64,000 bases of DNA, taken from G958296245 sp963664035. Its GTDB lineage: Bacteria; Chloroflexota; Dehalococcoidia; Lucifugimonadales; G958296245. The stretch lies in contig OY760867.2 of the NCBI GenBank assembly GCA_963664035.2, positions 806,001-870,000 on the forward strand, written 5' to 3'. Position 1 is the stretch's first letter. Every line of letters begins with the position of its first letter. The notes beneath the pieces were generated by a model. That model was given only the letters and a program-made list of their open reading frames with translations, had not been told where the DNA came from and did not search any database. Position numbers and translations under genes: made by a program. Shown one piece after another: positions 49,390 through 58,120 of this stretch.

Positions 49390-50372
49390 TGGCTGACAGC
49401 ATACGCAAGGTCGTGGTGACCTGGAGCGCCTGGCGCGAGCGCATCCTGGAGGGGGCGCGGCGCGAGGGCTTCGACCGGCTCGGCTTCTTCATATCCGACG
49501 AGAAAGGCGAGATCGTCGCGGAGCTGGCCGACGCGGACGCCGCCTTCGTCGCCGCGTGGGACCCGGAGATGCACAGGGCCGGGCGTAAGCTGCGGTGGAT
49601 TCACGCCGCGAGCGGCGGGGTGAACACCTACCTGTTCCCCGAGATGATGGAGAGCGACATCCCGTTCACGTGCAGCAAGCCTCTCTTCGCGATACCCGGC
49701 GCGGAGTTCGCGCTGGGCGCGATGCTCATGTTCTCGCGCCGCAACCACGTCGCCATCGGCGCGCCGAAGCTCACGCAGCGCAGCCCGTCGCAGGAGGGCG
49801 CCCTCGCGCCGGTCGACCTGGCGGGCAAGACGCTGGGGATCCTGGGCATGGGCGGGATGGGCCAGGCGCTGGCCCCCAGGGCGAAGGCGATGGGGATGCG
49901 CGTATTCGGCACGTCGCGCAGGCCGCGCGAGGCGCCCGACGGCGTGGACCGGATGTACGCGATGGACGCCGCCGCCGAGATGGCCGCGGAGTCGGACTAC
50001 CTGGCCGTGGCGGTACCGATCACGCCCGACACGGAGGGCATCGTATCCGAGACGCTGCTGTCGCGCGTCAAGCGGGGAGCCTGCATACTGGACTGCTCCG
50101 GGCGGCCGGTGCTCTACGACTACGGGGCGCTGGAGCGGGCGCTGGACGACGGCCGCGTGGGCGGGGTCTGCTTCCAGCCCAGCGGAGAGACCCCTGACAT
50201 GCCACCCGACGACTCCGCCTTCTGGCAGCGGGACAACGTGGTGGTCACGACGTGCAGGGGCACCTCCTCGGAGCAGGAGGAGCAGACCCTGGCCCTGTTC
50301 TTCGACAACCTGCGCCGATTCGAGTCCGGCAGGCCGCTGCTGGGCCTGGTGGACAGGGAAGCCGGCTACTGA
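49389..50372 (+). CDS. D-isomer 2-hydroxyacid dehydrogenase-family protein
   Basis: The ATG at 49389 overlaps the previous stop and gives 327 residues. The NAD-binding fold has LGILGMGGMGQALAPRAKAM (residues about 143-162), SDYLAVAVPITPDTEGIV and RGACILDCSGRP; the usual catalytic His near the end is less clear (TTCRGTSSEQEE). It would interconvert a 2-oxoacid and a 2-hydroxyacid. Its overlap with the enolase-superfamily gene suggests it acts on the same pathway product. Confidence 0.9.
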   Translation: MADSIRKVVVTWSAWRERILEGARREGFDRLGFFISDEKGEIVAELADADAAFVAAWDPEMHRAGRKLRWIHAASGGVNTYLFPEMMESDIPFTCSKPLFAIPGAEFALGAMLMFSRRNHVAIGAPKLTQRSPSQEGALAPVDLAGKTLGILGMGGMGQALAPRAKAMGMRVFGTSRRPREAPDGVDRMYAMDAAAEMAAESDYLAVAVPITPDTEGIVSETLLSRVKRGACILDCSGRPVLYDYGALERALDDGRVGGVCFQPSGETPDMPPDDSAFWQRDNVVVTTCRGTSSEQEEQTLALFFDNLRRFESGRPLLGLVDREAGY

Positions 50373-50399
50373 CGGGCCGCAACGACGAGGACGCTACGG

Positions 50400-51188
50400 A
50401 TGGACGAGGCCGCGGCAAGGCAGGCCGCTGAAATACTGAGCGCCGCGAGGACGAATCGGGCGAGGATGGACGCCCTCCCGGAGGGCATTCGGCCCAGGGA
50501 CGAGGCCGACGCCTACCAGGTGCAGGCCCTGGCCCAGCGGATGCTCGCGGACGGCTTCGGCGCGCTGGCCGGGCACAAGATCGGCTGCACGACGCCTGTC
50601 ATGCAGAGTTACCTCGGGATAGACAACCCTTGCGCGGGCGGTGTGTACGCCCCGACGACGCACCGCGGCGAGGGCTCCTACGACTTCGACGCGCTGCTCC
50701 ACCCGGGCGTCGAGTGCGAGGTCGCGGCGATGCTGGGGTCGGACCTGCCGCCGTCGGGCGCGCCCTACGACCGGGCGTCCGCGGCGGCGGCCGTCGACTC
50801 CGTGATGGCGTCCATCGAGGTGGTCGACGACCGGTGGCGCGACTACAAGTCCATCGACACGCCGTCGCTGATAGCGGACGACTTCTTCGGGCTGGGCTGC
50901 GTGCTGGGCCCGCCCGTTTCGCCCAGGGGCCTCGACGTCGCCGAGGTGGAGGGCGGGATGGCCGTCAACGGGGAGCCGGTGGGCGCCGGCAGGGGCGGGG
51001 ACATCATGGGCCACCCGCTGGAGGCGCTGGCCTGGCTGGCCAACTCCCTCGCCCAGCGCGGCAGGGGCATAGCGGCCGGCGAGTTCGTCTCCCTGGGGAG
51101 CCTGGTGCAGACCGTGTGGGTGAATAGGGGCGACGTCGTAACCATCGACATCGCCGGCTTGGGCAAGGCGACGGCGCGGTTCGAATAA
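50400..51188 (+). CDS. 2-keto-4-pentenoate hydratase/fumarylacetoacetate hydrolase-family protein
   Basis: The 262-residue product resembles MhpD-type hydratases: GHKIGCTTPVMQSYLGID (family hallmark), HPGVECEVAAMLGSDLP (two metal-binding Glu) and SIEVVDDRWRDYKSIDTP with a third acidic ligand. FAH-fold enzymes hydrate or cleave 2-oxo acids. Located 27 bases after the dehydrogenase, forming an enolase/dehydrogenase/hydratase set likely for sugar-acid or aromatic-acid breakdown. Confidence 0.92.
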   Translation: MDEAAARQAAEILSAARTNRARMDALPEGIRPRDEADAYQVQALAQRMLADGFGALAGHKIGCTTPVMQSYLGIDNPCAGGVYAPTTHRGEGSYDFDALLHPGVECEVAAMLGSDLPPSGAPYDRASAAAAVDSVMASIEVVDDRWRDYKSIDTPSLIADDFFGLGCVLGPPVSPRGLDVAEVEGGMAVNGEPVGAGRGGDIMGHPLEALAWLANSLAQRGRGIAAGEFVSLGSLVQTVWVNRGDVVTIDIAGLGKATARFE

Positions 51189-51239
51189 TGGCCTGAGAGT
51201 CGATACTGGTCAACGAGGGTAGGAGGCAGTCTGATTCCG

Positions 51240-52241
51240 ATGCGTGGCGATGAATGGCTTGAGTCACTATCCGAGAAGATGAAGGCTGATGTCAGCAAGG
51301 GCGCCGCCCCTACCCCGTGCCGTCTGAAGATTCGGGAGTTCCTGGATCGGTACGGGTACAGTAGGCGAGGGCCGTGGATTGTCAGTCATATCAGAAACAA
51401 GCTGGAGGAACTGGACCTCCGAACTTCCCCTGACTTCGAGTTCGGATGGTTCGACTCGACTATTTCCGTAGAACTCGCCCCGGGCGATGGAGATGTCCAA
51501 TCTCCAGAGGACCCCACCCACCGCATTGGGGTTCTCGATGCCGCGAACAGTCCGCCAGTGACGGTGGGACCGGACGATCCCCTGAGCGTCGCTACCACGG
51601 TGATGCAGTTGCGCGGCTTTTCCCAATTGCCGGTGATGCAAGGAGAGCGCACGGTGAAGGGGGTTATCAGTTGGAAGTCGATCGGCGCCAGAGCTTCACT
51701 GGACCATGACCGCGGTCTTGTTCGCGAGTGGATGGACCCTGCGGAAGAAGTGTCGATAAGTACCCCTCTCTTCGAAGCAATCAGCGCCATAAGAAAGCAT
51801 GGCTATGTATTGGTGCGCGGAGAGGATAATTCGATCACCGGGATCGTGACGGCCAGCGACGTCTCGCAGCAGTTCATACAGCTTGCCTCCCCATTCCTGC
51901 TCATTGGGGAGATAGAAGGGCAGCTGCGCCGTCTCATACATGGGAAGTTCACTGTCGAAGAACTGAGAGAGGCCGCACCCGAACATCGGTGGGAGTCCAT
52001 CGCCGGCTCGGCAGACCTGACTCTCGGCGAATTCTGCCGGCTGCTGGAGAATCCGGATCGCTGGGGGCGGCTCAACCTGAGTATCGACCGCCAGGCTTTC
52101 GTGAAGCACCTGGATTCTGTGAGGAAGTTGCGCAATGACGTCATGCACTTCAATCCAGACGGTCTGTCCCAGGAAGACATTAAGAAACTGCAAGACTTGG
52201 CCCAGTTCTTCAGGGACCTGGTGCGTATTGGAGCGGTGTAG
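51240..52241 (+). CDS. CBS-pair protein with C-terminal HEPN-like domain
   Basis: The 333-residue product has three parts: an N-terminal region (1-90, LKIREFLDRYGYSRRGPWIV), two CBS motifs (about residues 100-215: VGPDDPLSVATTVMQLRGFS, then EEVSISTPLFEAISAIRKHG and GIVTASDVSQQF), and a C-terminal helical domain with the HEPN RNase motif RNDVMH (Arg298, His303). CBS pairs bind adenyl nucleotides and HEPN domains cut RNA, so a nucleotide-sensing RNase is plausible. It looks like the Swt1-type HEPN. Codon use is less GC-biased than the neighbours, hinting at transfer. No partner toxin or antitoxin gene is adjacent. Confidence 0.78.
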   Translation: MRGDEWLESLSEKMKADVSKGAAPTPCRLKIREFLDRYGYSRRGPWIVSHIRNKLEELDLRTSPDFEFGWFDSTISVELAPGDGDVQSPEDPTHRIGVLDAANSPPVTVGPDDPLSVATTVMQLRGFSQLPVMQGERTVKGVISWKSIGARASLDHDRGLVREWMDPAEEVSISTPLFEAISAIRKHGYVLVRGEDNSITGIVTASDVSQQFIQLASPFLLIGEIEGQLRRLIHGKFTVEELREAAPEHRWESIAGSADLTLGEFCRLLENPDRWGRLNLSIDRQAFVKHLDSVRKLRNDVMHFNPDGLSQEDIKKLQDLAQFFRDLVRIGAV

Positions 52242-52269
52242 GCGCCGTCAGAGGAAGGACACGGACAAT

Positions 52270-52662
52270 ATGGCGGAAGTAGTAGTCGTAAAGCCTCATG
52301 AGCGCAGCCCGAACACGGCGCAGTCGCCGAACATGGTGCGGCGGGCCGGCATCGCGGCGGACGTGTGCGGCAGCCGGGGGCTGTGGATCGGCTACGTCTC
52401 GTCGCCGCCCGGGCCGAGCGGCGCACACCACCACGGCGACGCCGAGTCCGGCATCTACGTGCTGAGCGGCACGATACGGATGCACTTCGGCGAGCGCCTA
52501 GAGCAGAGCGTCGACGCGGAGACGGGCGATTTCATCTACGTCCCGCCGAACGCGGTACACGTAGAGGAGAACCTGAGCGCCGACGCCCCGGCGGAGTTGA
52601 TCGTCGCCCGGAACGCGGCGGAGTACATGGTCTTCAACGTTCCCGACCCTCGGGAGTCCTGA
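52270..52662 (+). CDS. cupin-domain protein
   Basis: The ATG at 52270 gives 130 residues. The first cupin motif is seen in PSGAHHHGDAESGIYVLSG (His-His-His and Glu) and the second in GDFIYVPPNAVHVEENLS. Single-domain cupins bind a metal and act as isomerases, dioxygenases or sensors; no specificity can be told. It sits 28 bases after the CBS-HEPN gene and one base before the LLM oxidoreductase gene. Confidence 0.9.
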   Translation: MAEVVVVKPHERSPNTAQSPNMVRRAGIAADVCGSRGLWIGYVSSPPGPSGAHHHGDAESGIYVLSGTIRMHFGERLEQSVDAETGDFIYVPPNAVHVEENLSADAPAELIVARNAAEYMVFNVPDPRES

Positions 52663-52663
52663 G

Positions 52664-53620
52664 GTGGACGCCGCCGCGCCCGGGGCCGGCCTGCTCCCTT
52701 GCGGGATCGCCGTCCCGCAGGTGTTCGTGGACGAGCCGGTGGACATGGGACTCGCGCGCGAGTTCTCCAGGCGGGCGGAGGCGCTGGGCTACCACAGCCT
52801 GTGGACGCAGGAGCAGATCATCGGCGCGACGCCCGTGCTGGAGCCAATCTCGCTGCTGTGCCACGTGGCGGCGGTCACGGAGACCATCGGCTTGGGGACG
52901 GCGGTCGTCATCGCGTCGACGCGGAACCCCGTCCACCTGGCGAAGCAGCTAGCCACGCTGGACCAGATGAGCGGGGGCAGGCTCATCGCCGGGCTGGCGC
53001 TCGGCGGTCGCCGGCGGCAGTACGCGCTGCTGGGCGGGCCGTCCGAGCGGCGGGTGCACCACTTCACCGAGAGCGTCGAGGTGATCAGGGCGCTCTGGAC
53101 GGAGGCGAAGCCCAGGTACGACGGCCACTTCTGGAAGCTGGACGGCGAGTCGATAGCGCCCAGGCCGTTGCAGCGGCCCCATCCGCCGATCTGGATGGGC
53201 GGGCGCCACCCGAACGGCCTCAGGCGGGCGGCCCGCATCGCGGACGGCTGGATGGGCGCGGGCTCGACCAGCACCGCGGAGTTCAGGGGCCACGCAGCGG
53301 CGCTGCGCGAGCACCTGGCCGAGCGCGGCAGGGACGGGTTCGCCGTCTCCAAGCGGGTGTACGTCGCCCTGGACGACGACGCGGAGCGCGCGGAGCGGCG
53401 GCTGGCGCACTGGTTCGGCGAGCGCTACGGCAACGCCGAGATGGCGGCGCGCGTGTCGGTGTGGGGCGGCGAGCAGCGGTGCGTCGACGGCCTTGCGGAG
53501 GTGGTGGAGGCGGGCGCCGGGATGTTGATGCTCAACCCCGTATTCGACCACATGGAGCACCTGGAGGCGCTCATTAGGGACGTCGTTCCGAAGCTGCCCG
53601 CGTCTCCGGCGCCGCCGTAG
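52664..53620 (+). CDS. LLM class flavin-dependent oxidoreductase
   Basis: A GTG start one base after the cupin stop gives 318 residues. The luciferase-like barrel is clear: VDMGLARELSRRAEALGYHS-like start, IGLGTAVVIASTRNPVHLAK, LDQMSGGRLIAGLALGGRR and RPHPPIWMGGRHPNGLRRAA. These enzymes use FMN or F420. Such monooxygenases are numerous in the SAR202-type Chloroflexota and are linked to oxidation of resistant organic matter. Coupled with the cupin gene. Confidence 0.92.
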   Translation: MDAAAPGAGLLPCGIAVPQVFVDEPVDMGLAREFSRRAEALGYHSLWTQEQIIGATPVLEPISLLCHVAAVTETIGLGTAVVIASTRNPVHLAKQLATLDQMSGGRLIAGLALGGRRRQYALLGGPSERRVHHFTESVEVIRALWTEAKPRYDGHFWKLDGESIAPRPLQRPHPPIWMGGRHPNGLRRAARIADGWMGAGSTSTAEFRGHAAALREHLAERGRDGFAVSKRVYVALDDDAERAERRLAHWFGERYGNAEMAARVSVWGGEQRCVDGLAEVVEAGAGMLMLNPVFDHMEHLEALIRDVVPKLPASPAPP

Positions 53621-53622
53621 AT

Positions 53623-54381
53623 TCAGCGCGCGAAGGGGTCCATCATCTCGCGCGACATGTCCCGCCTGTAGGTGGGCCGCACGGTTATCTCCTCGACCAG
53701 CGACCGGTGCGGGCTGGACACGGCCAGCAGTATGGCCTCGGCCACGTCCTCGGCGGCCAGCATCGTAGCCCTGGCGTCGGCGTCCGGCACGACGGGGCGG
53801 TTCTCCATGGCGGGGGTGTCCACCTCGCCGGGCAGGATGCAGCAGGCGCGGACGCCGGAGTTCTCCAGCTCGACGTTCAGGTACCGGGTGAAGTTCAGCA
53901 GCCCGGCCTTCACCGCGCCGTAGAACGCGCCGCCGATGCGGCTCGGGTTCGCGCCGGCTATCGACGAGACGTTGACGATGGCGCCCCGCTTCCGCGCGAG
54001 CATCGCCGGCAGTACCGCCTGGGCCAGGAAGAACGGCCCCACCAGGTTGACGCGCATCATCGCCTCGGCCTCGGCGGGCGTGGTCTTCAGGGTCGTACGG
54101 TTGCGGCTGCTGGCCCCGGCGTTGTTTACCAGCACGTCGACGCGCCCGTAGTCGGCGAGCACCCCTTCGGCGAGCCCGCGCACGGCCTCCACGTCGCCGA
54201 CGTCGCAGGCGCGCGCGTCAGCGACTCCGCCTTTGTCCTGGATAGCCCGCCGGACCCGTTCTAGCCTGGAGGCCGTCCGTCCCACGAGGACGACCGCGGC
54301 GCCCCTTTCGGCGAGCATGAGCGACGCCGCCTCTCCGATGCCGGTGCCGGCACCCGTTACGATGCATACGGAACCTTTCAC
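53623..54381 (-). CDS. short-chain dehydrogenase/reductase
   Basis: The GTG at 54381 after GAGGAGGT gives 252 residues. NAD(P) motif TGAGTGIGEAA (residues about 7-17), NNAG in DVLVNNAGASS, Ser in NVSSIAGANPS and the YxxxK in FYGAVKAGLLNF. Arg near the cofactor (VGRTASR) suggests NADP. It converges with the LLM gene and diverges from the PhyH gene at 54471. Substrate unknown. Confidence 0.93.
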   Translation of the reverse strand: MKGSVCIVTGAGTGIGEAASLMLAERGAAVVLVGRTASRLERVRRAIQDKGGVADARACDVGDVEAVRGLAEGVLADYGRVDVLVNNAGASSRNRTTLKTTPAEAEAMMRVNLVGPFFLAQAVLPAMLARKRGAIVNVSSIAGANPSRIGGAFYGAVKAGLLNFTRYLNVELENSGVRACCILPGEVDTPAMENRPVVPDADARATMLAAEDVAEAILLAVSSPHRSLVEEITVRPTYRRDMSREMMDPFAR

Positions 54382-54406
54382 GCGTAACCTCCTCGCACTG
54401 GTCAAG

Positions 54407-54413
54407 TATAATA
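54407..54413. promoter_or_regulatory. -10-like box in the divergent SDR/PhyH gap
   Basis: TATAAT on the plus strand (54407-54412) overlaps TATTAT on the minus strand in the 89-base divergent gap. Matching -35 boxes are weak on both strands. Confidence 0.35.
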
Positions 54414-54470
54414 CCATCGGCTGGAGGGCGACATTCAGCAGCCCGTCGGGGCGCGCGGTGAGGAACGGAG

Positions 54471-55274
54471 ATGACGATCGGCGACGGACAGAAGCGACAC
54501 TTCGACACCTTCGGGTTCCTGCTGCTCCGGGGCGTTCTCTCGGGCCGGGAGGTCGCCGAGGTGAGCGGGGAGGCGGGCAGGCTCTGGGAGAGCGCCCGCG
54601 AGGGGCGGCCGTTCGGCGAGCCCCAGGTCGTGGCGCCCTTCGTCGAGCATAGCCCGTCGCTCACCAGCCTGGTCGAGGACGACCGGGTCTACGACACGAT
54701 AGAGCGGCTGGTGGGCGCGCCGTTCGTGTGGGCCGGCTCGGAGGGCAACGTTACGGCGCACTCATCCCACGGCTGGCACGCCGACAGGCCGGGGGAGAAG
54801 GAGCTCGGCTACCTGAGGATCAAGGTGAACATCTACCTGGACGCGGTGACCGAGGAGTCCGGGTGCCTGCGGGTGCTCCCAGGGTCTCACCGGATGCCCT
54901 ACCACGGCGAGCTGATGCAATTGCACGCCCGGCACGCCGCGGGGGACGAGGACACCGCGCCGACCCCGTTCGGCGTCAGGGGCGTCGATATTCCCGGGGT
55001 CGCGTTGGAGACGGAGCCGGGGGACTTCGTGCTCTTCAACCAGAGCCTGTACCACTCGGTCTTCAACGGGTTCGCCGGCAGGCGGTACATCGCCCTCAAG
55101 TTCGCCGCCGTGCCGGCGACGGACCAGGACCTCGCCTCGCTCGTGCGCACCAGCGATGCCGTATTCAACCCCGTGGGGACCTTCGCCGCCGGCGGCAGCC
55201 CGCGCGTCCGGGCGATGCTGGAGCCCCTACGGGAGATGGCCGCCCGCACCAAATCATTTGCAGGGCGGCCATAG
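54471..55274 (+). CDS. phytanoyl-CoA dioxygenase (PhyH)-family protein
   Basis: The 267-residue product begins TFGFLLLRGVLSGREVAEV. The iron-binding HxD is in SHGWHADRPG (His about 104, Asp about 106), the distal His and 2-oxoglutarate Arg in YHSVFNGFAGRRYIAL. LRVLPGSHRMPYH is the usual loop. It is a Fe(II)/2-oxoglutarate oxygenase, substrate unknown, and stands alone without HEAT repeats. Its stop abuts the next ATG. Confidence 0.92.
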   Translation: MTIGDGQKRHFDTFGFLLLRGVLSGREVAEVSGEAGRLWESAREGRPFGEPQVVAPFVEHSPSLTSLVEDDRVYDTIERLVGAPFVWAGSEGNVTAHSSHGWHADRPGEKELGYLRIKVNIYLDAVTEESGCLRVLPGSHRMPYHGELMQLHARHAAGDEDTAPTPFGVRGVDIPGVALETEPGDFVLFNQSLYHSVFNGFAGRRYIALKFAAVPATDQDLASLVRTSDAVFNPVGTFAAGGSPRVRAMLEPLREMAARTKSFAGRP

Positions 55275-55532
55275 ATGCTAGGATTCGACCGGATCACCTT
55301 TGACCAGAGCGTAATGGGCGGGCGGGCCTGCATAAGAGGGATGCGCGTAACGGTGTCCCTGGTGCTCAACTTGGTCGCCAGCGGCATGTCTACGGATGAG
55401 ATAGTGGAGGCATACCCTTACCTTGAAGCCGAGGACGTTCACGAGGCGCTGAAGTACGCCGCGCTAGGCGGCTTCCGATCCATAGGGGCGACCGTTCCTG
55501 ATGAAGGCCCTATATACAACCGCGCCGGGTGA
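55275..55532 (+). CDS. DUF433 (VapB45-like) small protein
   Basis: The 85-residue product matches DUF433: RITFDQSVMGGRACIRGMRV then LVASGMSTDEIVEAYPYL and EDVHEALKYAAL. In many genomes this family is the antitoxin of a DUF5615 (VapC45-like) RNase. Here no such toxin follows; a zinc alcohol dehydrogenase gene overlaps its end by 32 bases. It starts directly after the PhyH stop, so it may be co-translated with it. Confidence 0.88.
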   Translation: MLGFDRITFDQSVMGGRACIRGMRVTVSLVLNLVASGMSTDEIVEAYPYLEAEDVHEALKYAALGGFRSIGATVPDEGPIYNRAG

Positions 55533-56532
55533 GTACGGGCTTGCCAACCGCCCTGATCCTCGGCCCGGGCACGGCGAGGTGGTGCTCAGGGTGGAGAGCG
55601 CCGGGTTCTGCTACAACGACCTGCGCATCCGCGGCGGGGTGCTGACCGACATGGGGTTCCCGTTCGTGCCGGGGCACCAGTTCGCCGGGGTGGTGGAGGA
55701 GTGCGGCGCGGGCGCCAGGTACACCCGGCCGGGAGACCGCGTGGCCGTCCATCCCTACGTGTTGTGCGGGATGTGCGCTTCGTGCCGCACGGGAGGCACC
55801 CACGACTGCGAGCGGTTCCAGGCCCTTGGGTTCACGCTGGACGGGGGGTTGGCGCAGTACGTTGCGGCACCTGAGAAGTGCCTGTTCGGGCTGCCGGAGC
55901 ACGTGGACGCGGAGCAGGGGGCGCTGCTGGAGAACCTCGCGAACGCCGCCGCGGCCATACGCAGGCTGCGGCTCGGCCTGGCGGAGCGCGTCCTGGTCAT
56001 CGGCGCGACGCCCATCGGGTTGCTGGCCGTGCAGATCGCGCGCCTCCACTCGCCCCGCGCTCTCGTGCTCGCGGGGGCCGGGGAGGGCAGGCTGGGGGTT
56101 GGCGCGGCGCTCGGGGCCACGGGCGCGGTCGAGGTGCGGAGCGCCGACGTGGTGGAGCAGATGCGCGGCGCGCTCGGCGGAGGCGCGGACGCGGCGCTGA
56201 TCTGCGGCTACGGCAAGCGGGACTTCGAGCTCGCGATGGAGGCGGTCGCGTCGACGGGGCGCGTGCTCCTGGAGGGCCACTATGACCCGCTCGTCGAGGT
56301 GACGCTCGCGCCGCGCGACCTCGTGGCCAAGGCCGTCACCCTGGTCCCGAACCGGGGCTGGAGCACGCCCGACTACCAGCAGGCGCTGGACCTGGTGTCC
56401 TGCGGCATGGTCGACGTGAAGGCGGTCATCACGCACCGGTTCCCGCTCGAACGCTGGGAGGCGGCGTTCGACCTGTTCGCGGACGTGGACGGGGGCGCGC
56501 TGCACGTGGGCATAGAGCCGAACGGTGCTTAG
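55501..56532 (+). CDS. zinc-binding medium-chain alcohol dehydrogenase
   Basis: The 343-residue product has GHQFAGVVEECGAGARYTRPG near the zinc site, the structural zinc cysteines in CGMCASCRTGGTHDC, and an NAD fold with VLVIGATPIGLLAVQIARL. It oxidises an alcohol or polyol. The catalytic zinc ligands Cys/His/Glu appear as Cys38 region (FCYNDLRI) and GHQF. It overlaps the DUF433 gene, suggesting a compact transcription unit with PhyH. Confidence 0.93.
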   Translation: MKALYTTAPGEYGLANRPDPRPGHGEVVLRVESAGFCYNDLRIRGGVLTDMGFPFVPGHQFAGVVEECGAGARYTRPGDRVAVHPYVLCGMCASCRTGGTHDCERFQALGFTLDGGLAQYVAAPEKCLFGLPEHVDAEQGALLENLANAAAAIRRLRLGLAERVLVIGATPIGLLAVQIARLHSPRALVLAGAGEGRLGVGAALGATGAVEVRSADVVEQMRGALGGGADAALICGYGKRDFELAMEAVASTGRVLLEGHYDPLVEVTLAPRDLVAKAVTLVPNRGWSTPDYQQALDLVSCGMVDVKAVITHRFPLERWEAAFDLFADVDGGALHVGIEPNGA

Positions 56533-56543
56533 GAGGCGATGCG

Positions 56544-57269
56544 ATGCAGCTTATCCTGACCGGGTGCGGCTACGCTGGTAAGACGACGCTGGCGGTCGAG
56601 ATCTCCCGCTGGATGATCAGGGAGATGGGGTTGCCGTTCGTAAGGTGGCACAACCACTTCGTCGCGCCGCGGCTCGACCAGCACCTGATCGTGGAGGCCG
56701 ACCCGGGGGCGGGAGGCCTGCCGGGCAAGCGGGCGGAAGACCTCAACGCGGTCGAGGACGAGGAGCAGATCATGACGCTCAGGCCGTCGGTGCTGGAGCA
56801 GCTACAGCGGCACAACGTCTGGAGGCACATGCACCCGGACATGTTCGGCCCGCGCGAGGACACCCTGATGATCGACTTCTACTACGCGGACGCGGTGTAC
56901 GCCCCGCTCTACTACGGCTACGGGGAGCCGGGCTCCTTCGCGGACCGTCGGCGGCGGGCACGGGAGTGGGACCACCACCTGCTCGTGCAGGCGCCCGACG
57001 CCGTGCTGGTACTGGTGGAGGCGTCGCCGTCTGCCATCCGCGAGCGCATGACCGCCGCTCAACGCCCGAGGGAGATTCTGCGGCCCCAGGACGTGGAGAC
57101 GGTGCTTCAGGGCTTCCGCAGGGAGTACGACGATTCCCTGGTTCGCAGGCGCTTCGTCCTCGACACGACCGGGGCCAGCCCAGAGGAGACGATGGACGAG
57201 TTCCTGCGGCTGATGCGCCCCAACCTGACCGAGTGGGACCTTCTGCGGATGGCCGCCCCGCAGGGCTGA
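56544..57269 (+). CDS. P-loop kinase-like protein
   Basis: The 241-residue product has a Walker A motif GCGYAGKTTLAVEI (residues 7-20) and a Walker B-like DAVLVLVEASPSAI. The middle contains HNHFVAPRLDQHLIVEADPG and YGEPGSFADRRRR, which I do not recognise as any standard kinase. It probably transfers phosphate to a small substrate, as many stand-alone kinases do. It is 11 bases after the alcohol dehydrogenase gene. Family not identified. Confidence 0.75.
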   Translation: MQLILTGCGYAGKTTLAVEISRWMIREMGLPFVRWHNHFVAPRLDQHLIVEADPGAGGLPGKRAEDLNAVEDEEQIMTLRPSVLEQLQRHNVWRHMHPDMFGPREDTLMIDFYYADAVYAPLYYGYGEPGSFADRRRRAREWDHHLLVQAPDAVLVLVEASPSAIRERMTAAQRPREILRPQDVETVLQGFRREYDDSLVRRRFVLDTTGASPEETMDEFLRLMRPNLTEWDLLRMAAPQG

Positions 57270-57295
57270 AGGCGCCAGTGATAGCGGCCCCTAGA

Positions 57296-57622
57296 CTAGG
57301 AGGCGCCCTCCTCTACTTGGACGGCAGTGCCGTAGGCGACCATCTCGGCGGCGCCGCCCATGATCATGGAGGTTACGAACCTCGCACCTACGATGGCGTT
57401 CGCGCCCATCGACTCGGCGCGCTCCACCATCCTGGACACGGCCTCTTCCCGCGACTCCGCCATCAGCTTCGTATACTCAGCTACCTCACCGCCTACCAAG
57501 TTTCTTATGGCAGCCGTTATGTCCTTCCCGACGTGGCGCGCCCTGACCGAGTTGCCGCGCACCAGCCCCAAGGCCCTGACGGTGCGCATTCCGTCAATCC
57601 TCTCCGTGGTGGCGATAATCAA
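57296..57622 (-). CDS. YbjQ-family protein (DUF74)
   Basis: The 108-residue product has TERIDGMRTVRALGLVRGN, RNLVGGEVAEYTKLMAESRE and GANAIVGARFVTSMIMGGAA, typical of the pentameric YbjQ family of unknown function. Its start overlaps the stop of the membrane-protein gene upstream by 4 bases, so the PadR, membrane and YbjQ genes form one operon on the minus strand. Confidence 0.93.
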   Translation of the reverse strand: MIIATTERIDGMRTVRALGLVRGNSVRARHVGKDITAAIRNLVGGEVAEYTKLMAESREEAVSRMVERAESMGANAIVGARFVTSMIMGGAAEMVAYGTAVQVEEGAS

Positions 57623-58119
57623 TATGCTACCTCCTCAAATGCCTCGGCCTTGCGACTGCGAAGACGGTCCACCAGCACTGCAACAACGACGAGCATCAAC
57701 CCTGCAGCCGCAGTCGAAAGCGCCACCCGGACGATCAGTGGGACGTCTTCGGCGCCCATCACAGCGTACAGGCCGTAGCCTGCCAAGGCACCGAGACCTA
57801 CCACAACTAGGGCCAAGCCAGCTTTCTCAATAAAGTTCAATGTCGATTGCCTCCTCTCACAAGCTAGGCACCCGCTAAGCGTGCCCCAAAGTCCCAATCC
57901 TTGCCGATGGCGTTTCAACAATGCCGCCTGCCTGCGCTCCGTTAATACCGAACCTGCCAGGTCCAAGACCATCTGCGTCCAGACCCACAGCGTCCGCAAC
58001 CCGCTGCCGTCGCGGCGCATCCGGTCGCGGAATAGCTGGACCATCGGTTCTTCGTATTCGCGCCGGTGCTCGACCGGATAGAGGACCAGCAGGGCGCGAT
58101 ACACTCGCTCCGAGATCAT
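57619..58119 (-). CDS. PadR-linked membrane protein
   Basis: The ATG at 58119 after GGAGG gives 166 residues. The first 70 residues (MISERVYRALLVLYPVEHRREYEEP, then MVQLFRDRMRRDG) match the permease-prefix domain found in proteins next to PadR regulators. Two hydrophobic segments follow (residues about 103-130 and 138-158). It overlaps both neighbours: the PadR gene ends at 58121 and YbjQ begins at 57622. Function unknown; a membrane stress sensor or transporter part is possible. Confidence 0.85.
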   Translation of the reverse strand: MISERVYRALLVLYPVEHRREYEEPMVQLFRDRMRRDGSGLRTLWVWTQMVLDLAGSVLTERRQAALLKRHRQGLGLWGTLSGCLACERRQSTLNFIEKAGLALVVVGLGALAGYGLYAVMGAEDVPLIVRVALSTAAAGLMLVVVAVLVDRLRSRKAEAFEEVAY

Positions 58120-58120
58120 G

